39,620 nucleotides of DNA from an uncultured Pelagibacteraceae bacterium (GTDB taxonomy: Bacteria; Pseudomonadota; Alphaproteobacteria; Pelagibacterales; Pelagibacteraceae), in NCBI GenBank assembly GCA_902609915.1, contig CACLTO010000006.1, forward strand, positions 1-39,620, read 5' to 3'. Below, piece by piece: positions 36,054 to 39,620 of the stretch (the stretch's first letter is position 1; the number at the start of each line of letters is the position of its first letter). The position numbers and the translations under genes are program-made. The notes beneath the pieces were generated by a model. That model saw only the letters and a program-made list of their open reading frames with translations. It had not been told where the DNA came from and made no database searches.

Positions 36054-36110
36054 TTTTTTTAGATACAACTAAGCAATTAATTCTATTAAAACTTTGGTCT
36101 AAATAAATTT

Positions 36111-37004
36111 ATGAATTGGGTTATCTTTACAGTTTTAGCTGCTTTTTTTCAAAATCTAAGAACGTCATTACAAAAAAAACTAAATAAAAATCTTTCATTA
36201 GTTGCCTCAGCATATGTAAGATTTGCTTTTGCTTTGCCATTTGCATTTTTATTATTTTTTATTTTTCATAATTTAGATGTTATCCCAGAAGTTCTGAATC
36301 AAACTAATTTTATTTTTTACACTTTTTTAGGATCTATTTTACAAGTTACATTTACAATTACATTATTATATCTTTTCAGATTTTCAAATTTTGTTGTTGG
36401 TACATCATTGAGTAAAACGGAAGTAATTCAAATTGCTATATTTGAATATATTTTGCTGAAAGACAAATTAAATTTATTTGGAATTATTGGAATAATAGTG
36501 GCTACTATTGGAGTAATTGTAATAACGATTAAAGACGTGAAATTATTTCTTAAAAATTTTTTTTCAAAAGTAACACTCATTGGATTAGGTGCAGGTCTTT
36601 TGTTGGGTCTTAGTGTTGTCTATTTTAGAGCCGCAGCACTATCACTTGAAAATTTTTCTTCTAATTTTGATAAAGCACTTACAACAGTTTTTTTTGCTTT
36701 GATAATTCAAACTACAGCAGTGACGGTTTATCTTCTAATTTTCGAAAAATCAGAGTTCAAAAAATTTTATGATAATAAATTTGAAATTTGTTTAACAGGC
36801 TTGGCTGGTTTTTTAGCTACATTATCTTGGTTTTTTGCATTCACTTTAATTCAGGCTTCTTTTGTAAGAGCAGTTGGTCAAATTGAAATATTTTTTAGTT
36901 ATATTTCATCCAAATATCTTTTTAAGGAAAAAATAACCTTTATCGAGATTATGGGGATTTTAATATTTATAACAGGGGCAACTTTATTATTACTAACAAA
37001 GTAA
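36111..37004 (+). CDS. EamA/DMT family transporter
   Basis: 297 aa with ~10 TM helices; duplicated EamA pattern. Confidence 0.85.
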   Translation: MNWVIFTVLAAFFQNLRTSLQKKLNKNLSLVASAYVRFAFALPFAFLLFFIFHNLDVIPEVLNQTNFIFYTFLGSILQVTFTITLLYLFRFSNFVVGTSLSKTEVIQIAIFEYILLKDKLNLFGIIGIIVATIGVIVITIKDVKLFLKNFFSKVTLIGLGAGLLLGLSVVYFRAAALSLENFSSNFDKALTTVFFALIIQTTAVTVYLLIFEKSEFKKFYDNKFEICLTGLAGFLATLSWFFAFTLIQASFVRAVGQIEIFFSYISSKYLFKEKITFIEIMGILIFITGATLLLLTK

Positions 37005-37005
37005 T

Positions 37006-37272
37006 CTAATTGTTTAGTAATTTATTTTTGGCCTTTTCAAATTCTTCTTCTGTCAAAACACCAGACTCTTTTAATTTATTAAGTTTTTCAAGTTGATCAC
37101 TTAAAGATTGATCATCATTAAGTTGGTCAGGAGAAATATTATTTTCTTCTTCATCTTTAATTTTTCTATTAGCTTCTTTGGCACTAAAACCACTCATAAT
37201 GGCTGTACCACCCAAATATAAAACAAAAAGGAAAATTGGAATTACTAAACCAAAAAAAATTAATTTTTCCAT
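37006..37272 (-). CDS. SHOCT domain protein with N-terminal TM helix
   Basis: C-terminal LSDQLEKLNKLKESGVLTEEEFEKAKNKLL. Confidence 0.85.
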   Translation of the reverse strand: MEKLIFFGLVIPIFLFVLYLGGTAIMSGFSAKEANRKIKDEEENNISPDQLNDDQSLSDQLEKLNKLKESGVLTEEEFEKAKNKLLNN

Positions 37273-37275
37273 AAT

Positions 37276-37500
37276 TTAATCATCATCCTCTTCCTCTTCT
37301 CTCCAATTTTTTTCATACATTAACCAAGCAGCATATATAACTGAAAATGTTCCAACAATCATACCATAATCAAAACCTGTTTGTTGATCATATAGGTACC
37401 ATCCCAGTTGGGTTGCTCCAATAGTAGGGACTGTTAAAATCAAAAATACAATTGCAATTCTATAAGGATACTTTGGTTTCTTCACGCTATAAGGTATCAA
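37276..37500 (-). CDS. Hypothetical two-TM membrane protein
   Basis: 74 aa, two hydrophobic segments and acidic tail REEEEDDD; 3 nt upstream of the SHOCT gene. Confidence 0.6.
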   Translation of the reverse strand: MIPYSVKKPKYPYRIAIVFLILTVPTIGATQLGWYLYDQQTGFDYGMIVGTFSVIYAAWLMYEKNWREEEEDDD

Positions 37501-37521
37501 AAAATTTAACTGGTTGTAACT

Positions 37522-38367
37522 TTAAAGTTGCGATCTTTTGAAACACTCTACGGTATTTTTTAATAAACACGCTATTGTCATTGGACCTACACCACCTGGA
37601 ACTGGTGTTAAAGCTCTAGCACTTTTTGAAACTTCATCAAAAGCAACATCTCCAACAATACCCTTATCTGTTTTATTGATACCTACATCAATTACTATTG
37701 CATCTTTTTTTACCCAGTCTCCCTTAACAAGTTCAGGTATACCAACAGCTGCAACAAGAATATCTGCTTCCAAACATTCGGCTTTAAGATCTTTAGTTTT
37801 TGAGTGGGTGATTGTAACTGTGCAATTTTCTTTCAAAAGAAGTTGTGTCATTGGTTTTCCATTTAAATTTGATCTGCCAATTATTACTGCTTTTTTTCCA
37901 CTTAAATTTGGTTCAATTTTTTTAATTAACAAATAGCACCCTAATGGAGTACATGGAACGGAACTTTCATAGCCTGAGGAAAGATTTCCAACATTCATTG
38001 GATGGAATCCATCTACATCTTTAGAGGGATTAATTGCTTCTATAATTTTTTGCTTGTCTATATGTTTTGGTAAAGGTAATTGAACTAGAATACCTGATAC
38101 GCTATCGTCTTTATTAAGCTCATCTATTTTATCTAAGATAACTTTTTCCTCCACAGAATCAGGATACTTAATTACCTCTGATTTTAATCCTACTTCTTTT
38201 GCTGATTTCTCTTTATTTCTTACATATATCTGGCTGGGTGTTAGATCTCCAATCAATATGACTGTCAAGCCTGGAACTTTGTTATGTTTGTTTTTTAATT
38301 CAACTACTTCTTTTCTAAGTTCTTCTCTTAATTCAGCTGCTGCCTTTTTTCCATCTATTAAAATCAT
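37522..38367 (-). CDS. folD: Methylenetetrahydrofolate dehydrogenase/cyclohydrolase FolD
   Basis: GILVQLPLPKHID, KDVDGFHPMNVGNL, PCTPLGCYLLI, IGRSNLNGKPM, PVPGGVGPMTIACLL. Confidence 0.97.
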   Translation of the reverse strand: MILIDGKKAAAELREELRKEVVELKNKHNKVPGLTVILIGDLTPSQIYVRNKEKSAKEVGLKSEVIKYPDSVEEKVILDKIDELNKDDSVSGILVQLPLPKHIDKQKIIEAINPSKDVDGFHPMNVGNLSSGYESSVPCTPLGCYLLIKKIEPNLSGKKAVIIGRSNLNGKPMTQLLLKENCTVTITHSKTKDLKAECLEADILVAAVGIPELVKGDWVKKDAIVIDVGINKTDKGIVGDVAFDEVSKSARALTPVPGGVGPMTIACLLKNTVECFKRSQL

Positions 38368-38371
38368 AAGT

Positions 38372-38662
38372 TTAAAATATCAAGGGTGCTATATAAAGTT
38401 TCATACACATTTCTATAAACCAAATCAACAGAAGTAATATTATGGGTGAAATATCTAAAGATCCTAAATTCGGTAAAAATCGTCTTATTCTAATCAAAAA
38501 CGGATCAGTTAAACGATAGGTCAGCTCTAAAATTGAATAAACAAATCTATTTTGAGTATTCAATATATTAAATGCAATCAACCAACTTACAACTACATTC
38601 GCAATAACTATATAAGAGTAAAGCTTTAAAATTTGTAAAGCCAAATAAAAAATAGCTATCAT
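38372..38662 (-). CDS. YggT family protein
   Basis: VVSWLIAFNI, LTYRLTDPFLIRIRRFLPNLGSLDISPIILLLLIWFI. Confidence 0.92.
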   Translation of the reverse strand: MIAIFYLALQILKLYSYIVIANVVVSWLIAFNILNTQNRFVYSILELTYRLTDPFLIRIRRFLPNLGSLDISPIILLLLIWFIEMCMKLYIAPLIF

Positions 38663-39620
38663 TTTTTTTCAATGTAAATAGATGAACTTGGAAATGCAAA
38701 AGATGCTTTATTTTTCTCTACTATTTTTTTAATTTCAATTGCCAATCTTTCTTTTACTGACAACCATTCATTCCAACTATTTGACTTTGTAAAACAACGA
38801 ACATACATGTCAATGGAGCTATCCGAAAATTTATCTACTCTCACTGCTACACCAACTTTAGTGTCGTAATCTTCACTACTATTAATATAAGCCTCAATTT
38901 CATTTCTAATAGTTCTCAATTGATCGATAGTGGAGTCGTATTGAAGAGTTATAATCCAGCTAATTGCCCAATTATTTTTAGCACTATTATTAATTACAGC
39001 ATTTTCTGCAAATTGAAAATTAGGTATGATTGCAAGAGATTTATCAAACTTTCTTATTGTAGTTGATCTAAATCCAATTTTTTCAACTATACCTTCGATA
39101 ATTCCTTCTACCTGTATCCAGTCTCCAATTTTAAATCTTTTCTCTACCAAAACTAAAATTCCTGAAATTAAATTTTTGAACAAATCTTGTGCACCTAAAG
39201 CAACTGCAACACCAAATAAACCTAATCCTGCAATAATTGGACCAATTTTGATCCCCCATAACTCTAGTACGGCAGCTAAGCCTAATATAAAAATTAATAT
39301 TTTTAATGATTTAATTATCCATCCAATAAGTTCTCTTGTTAAAAGTTTATCTAGTCCACTTAATATGTAAGAGACCGGTTCAATTATTTGGTGGATGACC
39401 CAAAATATTAAAATCGTTATCAAAGTTCTGTTGATAGTATCTACTATATCTCTACCTTCAGAAGTGAAGGTCATGTAATAACTCGCTATAAAAAATCCCA
39501 GAACGATTGGTAGAAATCTAGCTGGACCCTCTAGAGAACGAACAAAAGTATCATCTAGTTTATTCGTGGTTCTTTTTGAAATAATTTCTAATTTTTTTAT
39601 AACTAATTTACTTATTAACC
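38659..39620 (-). CDS. MscS family mechanosensitive ion channel, N-terminus beyond window
   Basis: GLGLFGVAVALGAQDLFKNLISGILVLVEKRFKIGDWI. The frame stays open upstream of the listed Met at 39474 (...NKLDDTFVRSLEGPARFLPIVLGFFIASYYMTFTSEG) to the window edge. Confidence 0.93.
   Translation of the reverse strand, partial: LISKLVIKKLEIISKRTTNKLDDTFVRSLEGPARFLPIVLGFFIASYYMTFTSEGRDIVDTINRTLITILIFWVIHQIIEPVSYILSGLDKLLTRELIGWIIKSLKILIFILGLAAVLELWGIKIGPIIAGLGLFGVAVALGAQDLFKNLISGILVLVEKRFKIGDWIQVEGIIEGIVEKIGFRSTTIRKFDKSLAIIPNFQFAENAVINNSAKNNWAISWIITLQYDSTIDQLRTIRNEIEAYINSSEDYDTKVGVAVRVDKFSDSSIDMYVRCFTKSNSWNEWLSVKERLAIEIKKIVEKNKASFAFPSSSIYIEKK

Noticed and set aside
1-39620. CRISPR arrays, tRNA/rRNA genes, IS elements, prophage or toxin-antitoxin modules
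   Set aside because: Looked for and not seen: no spaced direct repeats, no cloverleaf or rRNA segments recognised, no transposase/integrase/phage-like ORFs.
39474-39620. ORF-track start of the MscS gene at 39474
   Set aside because: The reading frame stays open through the window edge, so the listed Met is internal and the gene is truncated by the window.

Overview
This AT-rich, gene-dense window reads as a streamlined marine alphaproteobacterial chromosome, SAR11/Pelagibacterales-like judging by composition and gene content. No phage, IS element, CRISPR array, rRNA or tRNA gene was recognised. Main blocks: (1) rpsP-ffh divergent from dapF-ftsY, with a strongly structured ffh leader; (2) a co-directional ~10.7 kb minus-strand block joining a TakP-like TRAP transporter to an amidase, a D-2-hydroxyacid dehydrogenase, a GlcD-type FAD oxidase, an aminotransferase and two tandem FMN-dependent alpha-hydroxyacid dehydrogenases; (3) a PagL-like gene and ccmCDEFGH; (4) a probable free-standing small RNA between hspQ and ccmC; (5) argG and small membrane proteins; (6) two different photolyase/cryptochrome-family genes about 5 kb apart, one with unusual domain order and one coupled to a DUF2256 micro-ORF; (7) a 48-aa ORF resembling ArfA; (8) an SDR, a very short ANL-type protein, a PQQ-type dehydrogenase, folD, yggT and an mscS cut by the window edge. 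The best leads for undescribed biology are the hspQ-ccmC small RNA, the ffh leader, the dctP/dctQ intercistronic hairpin, the ArfA-like micro-ORF, the truncated ANL protein and the reordered photolyase. All assignments are from reading the sequence; no searches were run.
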